A stretch of DNA of 64,000 bases, from the NCBI GenBank assembly GCA_037042185.1, contig JAXQJY010000029.1, forward strand, positions 1,302,001 through 1,366,000, given 5' to 3'. The stretch is from Sordariomycetes sp. S80-01Y. Taxonomy: Eukaryota > Ascomycota > Sordariomycetes. The translations under genes and the position numbers were made by a program. Under the pieces are notes generated by a model, which was given only the letters and a program-made list of their open reading frames with translations, had not been told where the DNA came from and ran no database searches. Shown piece by piece: positions 34,242-44,416 of this stretch. Numbering within the stretch: the first letter of the stretch is position 1; every line of letters begins with the position of its first letter.

Positions 34242-35420
34242 ATGAATGAAACAGCAACCCGACAGAAGCCGTCGCCTGGCCACCGTCACCAAGGACGCAA
34301 GAATGGCCGCGCCGGTGCTCAGAAGGCTTACGCCTCTGAGAACGACGTGGTCGCAGTTGACCCATCGCGATATAACAACTCTCCTCAAACCCCTCGCAAG
34401 GGCAACAATCACAATAACAACGGAGGTCAGAACGGCAGCGCGAAGCAGCGAAACCAGCAAAACAATTCGGCTCGTCAAAGGAACTTCGCGTCATCCGGTC
34501 ACGAGTCAGACCAACCCCCTCAAACAATGACTCCTCAACGCCCAAAGAGCCAGGGGAAAGCGCCCAACTCCATGGCTTTTGCCGGCTCTACCTTTCATTC
34601 TTCGCCTGCTCCCGATGCGATTCCTATGCCGAGCTTCCTCTCGAGGGCCGCAAACTCCCCTCTAGCCAAGCCTTCTCCTTCTCGCATTACCCAGCAACCC
34701 ACTCCACCCGCAACCAACGATCCTCAGCCTCTGAACCGGCCGCGGCAGGAGTCTGGTATTTCGGCCAACGACTCGCCATTGAATTTCATGTTCGAAGCTC
34801 ACCGCAGGGAGAAGGAGCGACAGCAATCGAGCAGCTGCGGCGCGGCATCTTCAGACAATAACTCTCCTGCCCTGACTGGGACTCAAAATGTCGTGTCACC
34901 TCCTCCTGCCCGCCCAACCCCTGCGCGAGGCCACTCCAGTGGTGCGCTTGATGGGGATGAATTTGGTGACACCTACGGACAGCCCACTGGACCAGCGTTT
35001 GCTACTCCCTTCAGCGAGCGCATGAGGGCCGCACGGCCTCAGCCTCACCCAGATCACACCCAGACAACTCACCACCATTCGCCCCAGCACCAGCACTACC
35101 AGCCAGCTCAGTATCAGCGCCCTTCGCAGCCTCCGTATCAGCAGCACACCCAGTTTCAGCAATCTCCGGCCGTTGATCCTACGGAGGCTCTGAAGAGGAT
35201 GCTTTTCTCGGGCGGGAAGAGCCAAACCCAAATGAGCACTTCTGCCCCCCAGTCGCAACCCGCCAGGCCAACCCTGTCCGAGCTCGGAGCAGCTCCTGCG
35301 CCAACTCCTCAGGCTCCCGTGTGTGATGGCTTCAACATTCATGAGCGTTTCCGCCAGGAGCTCAGGCTAGATGGCCAGCCACCGGCACCGAACACACAGC
35401 GCCACCTCTTTTCTCAGTAG
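34242..35420 (+). CDS. PNRC-motif protein, Edc1/Edc2-like decapping activator
   Basis: A 392-residue, almost wholly disordered protein rich in Gln, Pro, Ser, Asn and His. The one conserved block is at residues about 113-133, FAGSTFHSSPAPDAIPMPSF, the proline-rich PNRC motif. In yeast Edc1/Edc2 and human PNRC2 this motif binds Dcp1 and activates the Dcp2 mRNA decapping enzyme. Upstream basic, Asn/Arg-rich sequence (KQRNQQNNSARQRNF) could bind RNA. A short helix-like segment PTEALKRMLFSGG and a C-terminal FNIHERFRQELRLDG may be further interaction motifs. The start is uncertain: ATG 34242 is the first in frame, though the frame is open further upstream. A role in mRNA turnover is inferred from the motif alone. 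Confidence 0.75.
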   Translation: MNETATRQKPSPGHRHQGRKNGRAGAQKAYASENDVVAVDPSRYNNSPQTPRKGNNHNNNGGQNGSAKQRNQQNNSARQRNFASSGHESDQPPQTMTPQRPKSQGKAPNSMAFAGSTFHSSPAPDAIPMPSFLSRAANSPLAKPSPSRITQQPTPPATNDPQPLNRPRQESGISANDSPLNFMFEAHRREKERQQSSSCGAASSDNNSPALTGTQNVVSPPPARPTPARGHSSGALDGDEFGDTYGQPTGPAFATPFSERMRAARPQPHPDHTQTTHHHSPQHQHYQPAQYQRPSQPPYQQHTQFQQSPAVDPTEALKRMLFSGGKSQTQMSTSAPQSQPARPTLSELGAAPAPTPQAPVCDGFNIHERFRQELRLDGQPPAPNTQRHLFSQ

Positions 35421-35982
35421 TCGGCGTATTATGATTTCAACAAGACAGCCATCTGTGCTTTTGAGCACTCAGCATTGGGTACGGTATGATTTGTTGGCGT
35501 CTAGCATTGCAAGTTTTGTCTTCGGTCGGTCAGGCATGCTAGGGATAGCTCTTGGTCTACAGGTAGACCGGGCTTGGAGTTCAGTGGTCATACAGGAGTG
35601 AATGGTGCTCATGCATATGGATATGTTTGGAAGGAGGGGTATATGGAAATGTGCCATTTCGGATGGATGAACGTTGACAATGAGCGAACTGATATTTGAA
35701 ACGCGGTGTCCACATGATACCCACCCCTTGCAGGCTGAGGGCATGGCGAAGCGGGTTAGAGCGACTGAGCCGTTGTGAGGTGCTAGATGCATCACTACAG
35801 CGCTGATGTGTCAAGTACATCAAGTTCAATGCCAGCTTGGAGCTGTTGAAATATAACGCCCTGTTACCTGTAACGTCCGAGCGTTCTTCTCCAACACTGC
35901 GGGTATCTTCCATGCGACTGATGTCCTTTCACTTCAAATGATACTAGCAGCGATGCCCTCACATACCAACTCAGCGACCCCC
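35421..35982. other. Convergent 3' gap
   Basis: 562 bp between convergent stops of the PNRC-motif gene and the FAD oxidoreductase. No gene is seen. Confidence 0.55.
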
Positions 35983-37650
35983 TTACCTCTTGCTCTTGGC
36001 CCTCCTCTTCTCCTCGCGTGAGTAGACAATGCCGTGAGACAGCATCAAGTACTTGGAGAAGAAGTCCTCGGCGAAACCGTCAAACTTGACATAGTCGGCT
36101 CCAAGGTGGTACGCCGCAGCGATGCCACTGACGCAAGCTAGCTCGTGCATGTTCTGCCCAGGTTAGCGATTGCTCTTCCTTTGAAGAGACGAGAAAGCCG
36201 AAGATCCCATGCAACTTACCACCAAGGTCCAAGATCCGGCAAAGTAGGTGCTGTTCTTCCCATGCAGGAACATCATGCCCGGCACCACCCTCAGGTAATG
36301 CTGCCACCGATGCCCAAGTTGATGCCACCAGTTCCTCTTGATGATCTTGCTCTCGTCGATCTCGTCAATGGTCCACTTATCCTTGTTCCGCTTGTCCAGG
36401 AAAATGGTTTGGTATACCGTGTCGTACGCCTCCCCGGACTGGGACTGGGCGGACTTGAGCTGATGTTGATAGTTGCTGCAATTGAAGGACATTTCAATCA
36501 TGCGCGGGTCCGATTGGTAGGTGTAGGTGTAGTACATGGGACGGAAGGGTCCATCTTCGTGTTCGCCCTTGGCGAAATCAATTTGCTTCTTTTGCTCCTC
36601 ACTCTGAGGTTCCGCGCAGAGCGCAGGCTTGAAGTGAGTCTCGTAGTGGTTCTCAAAGTACTCCTTGTCCGAGTGCGTGACCGTGATGTCGTCGTAGAAG
36701 GCCGCTCCGCCGAGCACGAACTTCTCCTTCCGAGATGCCTGACGGCCCAGAATGCGGAGTGCATCGTCGGCGAGGACGCACATGACCATGTCATCGAAGT
36801 TTTCGTCCGTGGTGGTGCCGTTCGTCATGTCTCGCACACGCAAGTAGACACTGTCGTCAGAGCGAGAGAGCACGGCTTGGACCTCTGTGCGGGTGCGGAT
36901 GTGGACGCCCTTGCCCTCGAGATCCATGCGCCACTTGCGATAGAATTCGTGAAGGTGGTCAAATGTCACCATGGTGGGCAGGTTTGGCAGCAGAGTTTCT
37001 GGATCGTAGTCCCACAGCTTCATATTTGGGTCGTCAAAGAGGCGTTCTACAATGGCGGATGGGACGTTTGCGGTTTGGTTGCCGGTTCCGAGGAAGAGTG
37101 CGATGAGGGGGTAAACCATCTTGTCGCCGAAGTCCTTGCTGAAGAAGAATACACGCAGCATTATGCTTATAGGGATCAGGCCGAGGACAGGCATAGTCCA
37201 CTTGATGACTTTGAGGAAGAAACCGAAGCGCTTGATGTCCTTGGAGTAGTTGGCCACCAACTTGCTGGGGAAGACATTCGTCCAGAAACCGTCCTCGCCC
37301 TTTCCAAAAGCCACCTGCAGAGATACCTCCTGAGCAGGGTGCCCGTACTGCTCAAAGAAGTTGAAAGTGTGCTTGAAGATTTTGGAGCCGCCTTGGACAC
37401 CGTTGTTGAGCCAGGGAGCGCCGTACTTTTGCTCGTCGATGGGGATAGAGGTTGCTTGACCGCCGACGACTTCGGCACGCTCGAGCAGAGTGACTTTGAA
37501 CTTATCGGGATGATTTGCCAGCGTTGCAGCGCAGGACTGTTCTGGTCAGCACTCTCATCTCACACAGGACGGGCGTCTCATCGCACTCACCATGCCTGCA
37601 CCGCCTCCACCAACGATCACGACGTGCTTCTTTTTATCCTTGGGCCCCAT
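35983..37650 (-). CDS. FAD-dependent oxidoreductase, amine-oxidase-like, substrate unknown
   Basis: A 515-residue flavoprotein from exons 37591-37650, 36220-37536 and 35983-36153. The N-terminus has the dinucleotide-binding strand-turn-helix HVVIVGGGGAGMS (GxGxxG at 14-19) and LLERAEVVGGQATS, where the Glu would hold the ribose. The C-terminus has FAGSWTLVNMHELACVSGIA, the second FAD-contact motif seen in the NAD(P)-binding-8/amine-oxidase superfamily. The pattern is closest to the predicted dehydrogenases of COG2907. Residues around 115-140 are hydrophobic (WTMPVLGLIPISIMLRVFFF) and may associate with a membrane. The tail EEKRRAKSKR is basic. I cannot name a substrate; annotations as amine oxidase would be by superfamily only. 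A CACGTG lies 37 bp upstream of the ATG. Confidence 0.8.
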
Positions 37651-38245
37651 CTTTGCAGTGTGAGTAGGGTTAATTGCAATTAATTTCACGTGAAGAACTG
37701 GTGGTAAAGCGTAAGGAGGACTGTTGGCCTTTATTGTGGTGCTAAGTCGTTTGAGACATTCTCGTGGACGTCATTGATTCATGTTGATGCGCACTGGACA
37801 GTCGCCGAATGCGCATCGGCTAGTGTGGGTGATCGCATGACAGTGGGAACCATGACGGATAGAGTTGAGATCCCTACAGCATTTGAATCCCGCTGTGATG
37901 TAGACTGGCAACCACTGTGTTTACGGGGTTGTCTTAACTTATCGGTGAGGGAGAGGTCGTCGTGTTGATTGAAGATGCATCAGCGTCATCGATAAAGTGG
38001 TACTGCAGTCTAAGCAGGAACTGCGCCAATATGCAAGTACTGGTCTACTGTTGACACTTGGCCCACTGTTTCTGCCTGCACACTGAGCTCATGCACGCGA
38101 GCACACGTGAGAACGCGGTGACTACTACCCCTGTCACTTTATTGACTTCACCTCGTGTGTTGGTGACAGCTACGCTTCACGCCGCCTTCGTGCGACGCTC
38201 TCTTCACATTGACATCTCCCGAATGTGAAGCGTGATCGATACACA
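37651..38245. promoter_or_regulatory. Shared upstream region, FAD oxidoreductase (-) / TDP1 (+)
   Basis: 595 bp between divergent starts. It contains one exact CACGTG (37687-37692, inside TTCACGTGAA). No gene is seen. Confidence 0.45.
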
Positions 38246-40631
38246 ATGGCAGGTCGCAGAGGGGAGCCGGTCGACCTGACTGGTGAAGAAGACATGAGCG
38301 AGGATGAAGCTCTACGATACGCCATCGAACTCTCAATGCAGGACCAGGAAAAGGACAGTAAGGAGGAGCCAGAAAAGAAGAGCAGCTCTTTCGGATCGCT
38401 TATTCTGGATCGGAAGGCCATGGAAGAGGAACGACTCAAACGTCTCGCGGCAAAGAGACCACGCGACGCATCAGGTATCGACCATGCCAGCGCTGGCCCG
38501 CCACCTAAGAGAAAGGCGACGGAGGCATCTGCGAAACCCGAGATTGACTCGAAGGTGGTTGGGAAGAAACACGAAGTCGTCTCCGCGACCGAGGCCAGGA
38601 GTCCTCTGCACTTCCCAGCCGGGGCTGTCCGGAAAACATGGGCATATGGGTATCCCCGAACCGGCGACGACATCAAGATCGAAGAGGTCTTGCAAAAGGA
38701 CCAGCTTGAGCTCGCAGTCTTGTCGTCCTATCAATGGGACGATGAGTGGATGCTGTCCAAAATCGACTTTCCGCGGACCAAACTCCTCCTTGTCGCCTAT
38801 GCGAAAGACGAAGAACAGGTATGGGGCCAAGCGAACTCCGCCGTCCAACTGAATTGCTCTCTTGACGGGCGTTGCTGACGATCTACCCTGAATCAGAAGC
38901 AGCAGATGCGAGCCAACGTTCCAGCCAACATCAAATTCAGCTTTCCACCCATGAACGGGCCCGGCGCGATGCACTCAAAGCTTATGGTCCTCAGATACGC
39001 CTCCCACCTTCGCATTGTAGTCCCAACCGGGAACCTTGTCCCCTACGACTGGGGAGAGACGGGTACTATGGAGAACGTCGGTCCCCTCCGCCGAACGGTG
39101 TCTCCGTGCGCGTCTGATTGACTGATTTACGACAGATGGTCTTTCTCATCGACCTGCCTCGACTGGCCGACCCCACCGAGCACAAGCCAACCAGCTTCAG
39201 CACCGAGCTGGCTAGATTCCTGCGAGCTAGCAAGATCGATGACAAGATGGTTAGCAGCCTGACCAACTACGACGTCTCCCGCACGGAAAAGCTGGGCTTG
39301 GTTTACACGATGTGAGTTGCTGAGGAGCGGAACAGCGGGGCGCGCGGCGGCTGACCCCAGGGACTAGACCCGGTGGGCATACAGACGAGTTCCGAAGACG
39401 AACAGGTTGGTTGGCATCTTCGCGCCGAGGACTTACTCGAACCACGGCTGAGCTAGTATAGGCTACTGTGCCCTGGGCGATACAGTGGCTGGTCTTGGGC
39501 TGGCCAATGAGGGGCCTATTGAAGTCGACATCGTTGTATGTCCCTCCGCTTGTAATTGCCTTGCTCGTCTGCAAGCACGCAACCTGTTTGAGCTTTGGAA
39601 TCATGTGCAAGTACCGATGCTGATACTGGTACCCGCAGGCAGCCTCCCTTGGTTCCATCAACAACGACCTGATTGGGGCTATATACAACGCCTGTCAAGG
39701 TACGGCCGAAGTTTATCAAACCCGGCGCGGTCCAACTCTAAATGGTGCAACTCTGGCTGATCGTTTCAAGGTGACGTTGGAATGAAGGAATACAACGCAA
39801 GAATGTCGCGGGCGAGCTCATCCAAGGCGGCAAAAAGTCCACCAGACCACCTCAAGAGGCACATGCGGATCTACTTCCCAACCGAGACCACCGTCGCCAG
39901 CAGCCGCGGCGGAAGAGGTGTGAGTGCTTCCAGGCGCTTAGCCTCCATACTCGCTATCTCCCCCCCCCTCCCCTCTCCAGCTAGTCCTGACGGACTAGTA
40001 CCCATCGGACGAGACGGCGTCTACGGAACCACCAACGCTAACAAAACACCAGGCAGCGGGCACCATCTGCCTCCAGGCCAAGTGGTGGCAACAGCCCAGC
40101 TTCCCCACAGACCTCGTTCGCGACTGCGTGAGCACTCGGCCTGGTATGCTGATGCACAGCAAGCTGATATTCGTGCGCCCGGCGGCTTCATCTAGCGGGG
40201 GCGGCGAATCCACATCGCGAGCACCGAGCTGGGCCTACGTGGGCAGCGCGAATCTATCCGAGAGTGCCTGGTAAGTCGTCCCACCCTATCACGTCTTTAA
40301 TGATCGGCCCTATACCCGCCGCCAGAGAAGCGAGAAGGGTAAATCGTACGATCGCGAAAGAAGCGGAGACTGACAGTCTGGAAGGGGCCGCTTGGTGAAG
40401 GATAGCAAGACGGGCAAGCCAAAAATGTCGTGCCGCAACTGGGAGTGCGGCGTCGTCCTCCCCGTGGATGTCACTGCCAGCCTGGGCCCAGGGTCGTCCG
40501 GCAGCGGAGCCTCGTCCGACGCAAACGAGCTGAGCACCATCTTCTCCAGCCGCGTGCCTGTCCCGATACACTTTCCAGGCCGAACCTACGGCCCGGCCGA
40601 TAAGCCATGGCTGTACATGGACACTCGCTGA
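38246..40631 (+). CDS. TDP1: Tyrosyl-DNA phosphodiesterase Tdp1 with N-terminal SIM and UIM
   Basis: A repair enzyme that removes stalled topoisomerase I from DNA 3' ends. Nine exons (38246-38818, 38897-39076, 39136-39311, 39368-39405, 39462-39535, 39639-39699, 39771-39919, 40053-40270, 40385-40631) join to 571 residues. Both HKD-type active sites are intact: MHSKLMVLRY (His217, Lys219) with GNLVPYDWGETGTMEN, and MLMHSKLIFV (His452, Lys454) with YVGSANLSESAWG. The N-terminus is unusual: VDLTGEED (9-16) fits a SUMO-interaction motif, and EDEALRYAIELSMQD (19-33) fits the ubiquitin-interacting-motif consensus at every key position. A basic linker (PKRKATEASAK) probably holds the nuclear signal. 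Introns 2 and 4 have weak donors (GTCGGT, GTTGGT), so the joins there rest on protein frame. Confidence 0.93.
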
Positions 40632-41185
40632 AAATGGTCCTGGTCACTGGAATGTAGCTCAGCTGCAACGGGCCTAGTACGCACCCCTGCCGATGTGACA
40701 ACTCCAGATGCTGGTGTTAGTAGCCGGGATCTACCATCACACTTCGCATCCGGCGATGCCAAGCATCGGGGTCCCGTCTGCAACCTGACGGGCGAGAGGG
40801 AATCATCACCATGGGGGGATCACTAGATCAACGCAAGCAGGTTCATTAGGATGCTTTTAATTTTGCTGTCTCAGAGCACTACTCAACAATCATGGTAAGC
40901 TCCGTGAAGCTAGCCTCGCGGCTATAATCTCATGCCAATGTACCTCGTACCAGTACAACAGTAAGTCCCTAAAAGCTGATCCAATGGCCCAGTAGCACCG
41001 CCAGTAACGCCTTGTTGTCCCGAATGTCGGGTATCCCGATTAACCACCTCTTATGACGCCTTGACACCAGAAAAATACATGAACCAATCCCTCACAGGTC
41101 CACGGACTGGTCCTCGTGGACCTCAATTCCCAAAGAACTCCCAGTGTAGAACTTGGTGGATCCCACCGAGACTGTACTCCCCCAA
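40632..41185. other. Convergent 3' gap, TDP1/Gti1-Pac2 gene
   Basis: 554 bp between convergent stops. No gene is seen. Confidence 0.55.
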
Positions 41186-42415
41186 CTAGTGATCGGGACC
41201 ATAGTCCCCGAACTGGTCGTCCATGAAAGACCCGCCATTGGGCAGATTCGCAGAGTGAGAGCTGCCAAAGCTGGTGTCCGCAAAGTTATGCGACTCGTCC
41301 TGAGGCTCGACCTTGAAGCCGCCGTTGGGATGAGGAATGGGAGGCGAGGTGAAGTTACTCTCAAAGTGCCCGTTGAGTGCAGGTGAAGGCTGGTAGTCGT
41401 TCGGCGAGTGAGTCTGGTGGTAGGTAGACCCAAGCGTCATGGGCATGTCGAACGAGGACGAGGTAGGCATAGGCAAGGACCCAGGCAGGTGCCCATTCAT
41501 CTGGCCAGTGAACTGGGAAGGGAATTGACCGAGCTGGGCAGGATGCGCTTGTCCAAACCCATCAAAGGGCTGATGACCAGCGAACTGACGCGGGATCATA
41601 CCGTGCATGTGGCCGTTGACGCCCGTAATATGGTGGGAGAGGGCGTTGGCAGGGGGGGCAGGGCCGACGGTGTTGGCCACATATCCGTTACCGTTGTCGT
41701 CCCAGTAGTCTGCGGTGAGGGCTGTACGGAAACATGTCTGGTTGTATAGTTCTTGCCTGATCGTCATGCCGAAGAAGCGGGGATCGGAGAGGGGGGACTG
41801 CAAAGCACCAGACATGGCGTGCTCAATGGTATAGTAGTTGACGAGGTGATGCGTGACGCCGTTGACCTTGACACTGATTGTCTTCTTGACCAGGCCGTGG
41901 GGGTCCTTGAACTCGTAACTGTCGGTCAAGCTGCCCACCAGAGCCCTCATGGGGTCCCTTTCGTCTGCAAGTGCCAGTTGCTCCTCGTTGAGCTTCTCGT
42001 CGGGGGTAGTTGGGCCGAAGTGGTCGGAGTTGAAGGAGCTCTTCTGGGAATGGTTGGACTTGGAGACAGCACCATTGTTGGGGCGTCTCTGCGGGCTCTT
42101 GTGCTTCAGAGCACGCTTCTTCTCTCCGGGCTGGACCTTGTTGTCGAGCTCCCGGTACACGAGGAAGTTACCAAGGATGCGGCTTGGGCTCCAGTTAATG
42201 CCATCAGTCCAGCGCTTGATGCCGGATGCATGTTCCTCGTAGATGAAGATGTGGCCGCTCTTGATTAGGGTGCCACGCTCGCGGTCGTGGGGGCGGCGAG
42301 GAACGTGGTTCAGCCGGGCATTGAGACAGGCCTCGAACAGGACGAGAGCCTCCTTGGTGGACTTGACGATGCCCGTGTAAGTTGGGATCAGGGGCGTATT
42401 GCTCGTACCCGACAT
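41186..42415 (-). CDS. Gti1/Pac2 family transcription factor (WOR1/RYP1/SGE1 type)
   Basis: A fungus-specific DNA-binding regulator of 409 residues in one exon. The N-terminal WOPR half-domain is clear: PTYTGIVKSTKEALVLFEAC, HDRERGTLIKSGHIFIYEEH and ASGIKRWTDGINWSPSRI, then LGNFLVYREL. The second half-domain follows a linker (LVKKTISVKVNGVTHHLVNY, YYTIEHA). The C-terminus is Gly/Pro/Asn/His-rich and disordered. Relatives are master switches: WOR1 (white-opaque switching in Candida), RYP1 (yeast phase of Histoplasma) and SGE1 (pathogenicity of Fusarium oxysporum). The conserved GTLIKSGHIFIYEEHASGIK points to the Sge1/Wor1 branch rather than Pac2. The 5.5-kb empty upstream region resembles the long regulated promoter of WOR1. 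Confidence 0.93.
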   Translation of the reverse strand: MSGTSNTPLIPTYTGIVKSTKEALVLFEACLNARLNHVPRRPHDRERGTLIKSGHIFIYEEHASGIKRWTDGINWSPSRILGNFLVYRELDNKVQPGEKKRALKHKSPQRRPNNGAVSKSNHSQKSSFNSDHFGPTTPDEKLNEEQLALADERDPMRALVGSLTDSYEFKDPHGLVKKTISVKVNGVTHHLVNYYTIEHAMSGALQSPLSDPRFFGMTIRQELYNQTCFRTALTADYWDDNGNGYVANTVGPAPPANALSHHITGVNGHMHGMIPRQFAGHQPFDGFGQAHPAQLGQFPSQFTGQMNGHLPGSLPMPTSSSFDMPMTLGSTYHQTHSPNDYQPSPALNGHFESNFTSPPIPHPNGGFKVEPQDESHNFADTSFGSSHSANLPNGGSFMDDQFGDYGPDH

Positions 42416-44068
42416 CTTGCCTTGGCGTCGTGTCGAATGCAATTGCAAAGACTTGACGAGTATAATGCGAGGTGATGTTTAAATAAGCTGTGTGATGGGA
42501 AGCGTGGAAGGTAGATGCGAAGGCTGAACTTGAGAAGCAGTGGACGACTCCTTTTTGTACTCGAAACTTTGACCAGAGCACCCAGGATTGTGTGAACCCT
42601 CGAGCAGACCAAGAGCAGATGACTCTTAAAGTCAATGGCAATTAAACGTCGGGTCTACCCGAGAGGGTCACTCGATCTGGTCGACAGTAGGGACAACACG
42701 AGGTTTTTGGCGACGCGGCTGTGAGCTTGTCGACGAGGCTGGCGAATGGGTGCCAAGTAACGTGGAAGAAGGCAGGGTCCAGCAGCAATAGACCTCGCGC
42801 GTTCTCGGGAGTGCCTGGGCGAGCGAAGTCAAAGCGGGAATGATGAGTCGGAGCTCCCAAGAAGAGGCGACGAGCTGCGATGCGCTCGTGACGGGGTGCT
42901 GTGCGGTTTGGCCTTTGGCGTAAGGATAAAAGAGTTGGGGTAGAGTTTGGTGGGAGAGAGTCTATAGCGTGGAATGCGCAGACCAACGAAATCCCAGGAA
43001 CTCAAAGCTGAACAAAGTTGATATGAAGAGGCGACAGAAAGCGACAGGTCTGATAATGTCCCCGATGGCTCTGCAGTGGTCGAAAATGAAGCTGGCCAGC
43101 GATGTTGCGGGTAGGAGGGGGGAAAAGCAAGGTCAGATAGGAGAGAGAAGGTGATGAAGGTGAGTTGCACTTAAGGATGAGACGCATCGGAAGACATGGG
43201 AAGGAGATATCGACTGGGCTGGAAACTGCAGCTACCCGCGACCAGCGACCAGCGCCCAGCACCGCTACGACGAGTACCGCGAAGACGGATCTTATGGATG
43301 CCCTGGACACGGACACGACTAGGTACTCGGGTACCTAAGGTAGTGTGTCCTGGGAGGAGCCTGGGAGGAGACTGGGACAAGGTACCTCAGAATCCGGAGT
43401 ATCCACGCTTTCCGGTCAGTCTAAGCTCTGCCGTGTCTGGGTCTCACCCTCACTAACAGGCCCCTCCCTCGGTGAGGTGCATTCTTGGCCAGACCAGGGA
43501 CCCCGAGTGCTAGTGGTTGACAGACACAAGACGCAACAGACTAGGCTCGCTGTGGATGTGGCATGGATGGCCGGCTACGGCGTTCGTCGGTCTACCAGCC
43601 GCACTAGTCGCCTACCCTCCCTCAGCGAACCCCCACCCCCCTTCAGCAGAGGAGGTTCTGTTGTTGCTGAGAGAGGTGAGGAGAAGGGACCTTCACGAGA
43701 GGCACATTGGCACATAATGCAGTCATCAGGCGACAAAGCCGCCAATGCTCCAGGGACAGGCCAAGGACGGCGTCGGCTCCTGGATTGGACGACCTTGATG
43801 CCCAGCGCGGTGCGTCGGCTTCAACGGTCGCAGGGTCGCATGGTCGCAACAGAGGCCATCAGTTATTTAGTCTAGTTACAGGTTTCGTCAGCAGAAGAAA
43901 AGGTCCGAGCATGGCATGGCAGGACATGGCATGGCGATCTGCTGGCTTGCTGCATTCGTCTCGATCTGTCGATTTGGCGGGTGCTTAGATTGCGGTGCAG
44001 TTTGCATAAGGTCAGGTTACCGGTATTACTCGTACGAGGAGTCCTGCAGCCGGCAATGCATGACAGCA

Positions 44069-44153
44069 CTGGCAGCAGCACCGCCAGCAGCAGCAGCATC
44101 AGCAGCCAGCGCTGGCAGCAGTGGCATCGGTGGCAGCAGTGGCAGCAGCAGCC
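44069..44153. repeat. GCA/CAG-rich low-complexity patch
   Basis: Imperfect GGCAGCAGT/GCAGCAGCA units over 85 bp are seen directly. No conserved reading frame runs through the patch. Confidence 0.7.
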
Positions 44154-44389
44154 TGGGAGGGAATGCACTCATCTTGACGCACTCGTGCAACGAAAAGGTC
44201 TCGACTATTCTTCGCGCATGGCGCAGAGCGGTGCCTTGATCCACATTCCTCCCCTCCTCCGAGGAGATGGCGGCGGAAAGGCGGCCTTTTGGACAGCAAT
44301 TGGTTTCTGTCAAGGACTGGCGGTGCGAGCGAGAAAGCTCGAGCCTCCGCCATGGCCGTGACGAGTGCGTAAACGGGGGGGGCGTTTGG

Positions 44390-44416
44390 GCGTACGGAGC
44401 GTACGGGGCGTACGAA
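44390..44416. repeat. 9-bp tandem repeat, GCGTACGRR-type x3
   Basis: GCGTACG recurs at 44390, 44399 and 44408 with exact 9-bp spacing; the last two bases of each unit vary. Each unit holds the palindrome CGTACG. Confidence 0.7.

Noticed and set aside
36145-37683. 512-codon plus-strand frame
   Set aside because: Antisense to the FAD oxidoreductase exons. The minus-strand product has clear FAD motifs, while this frame has none.
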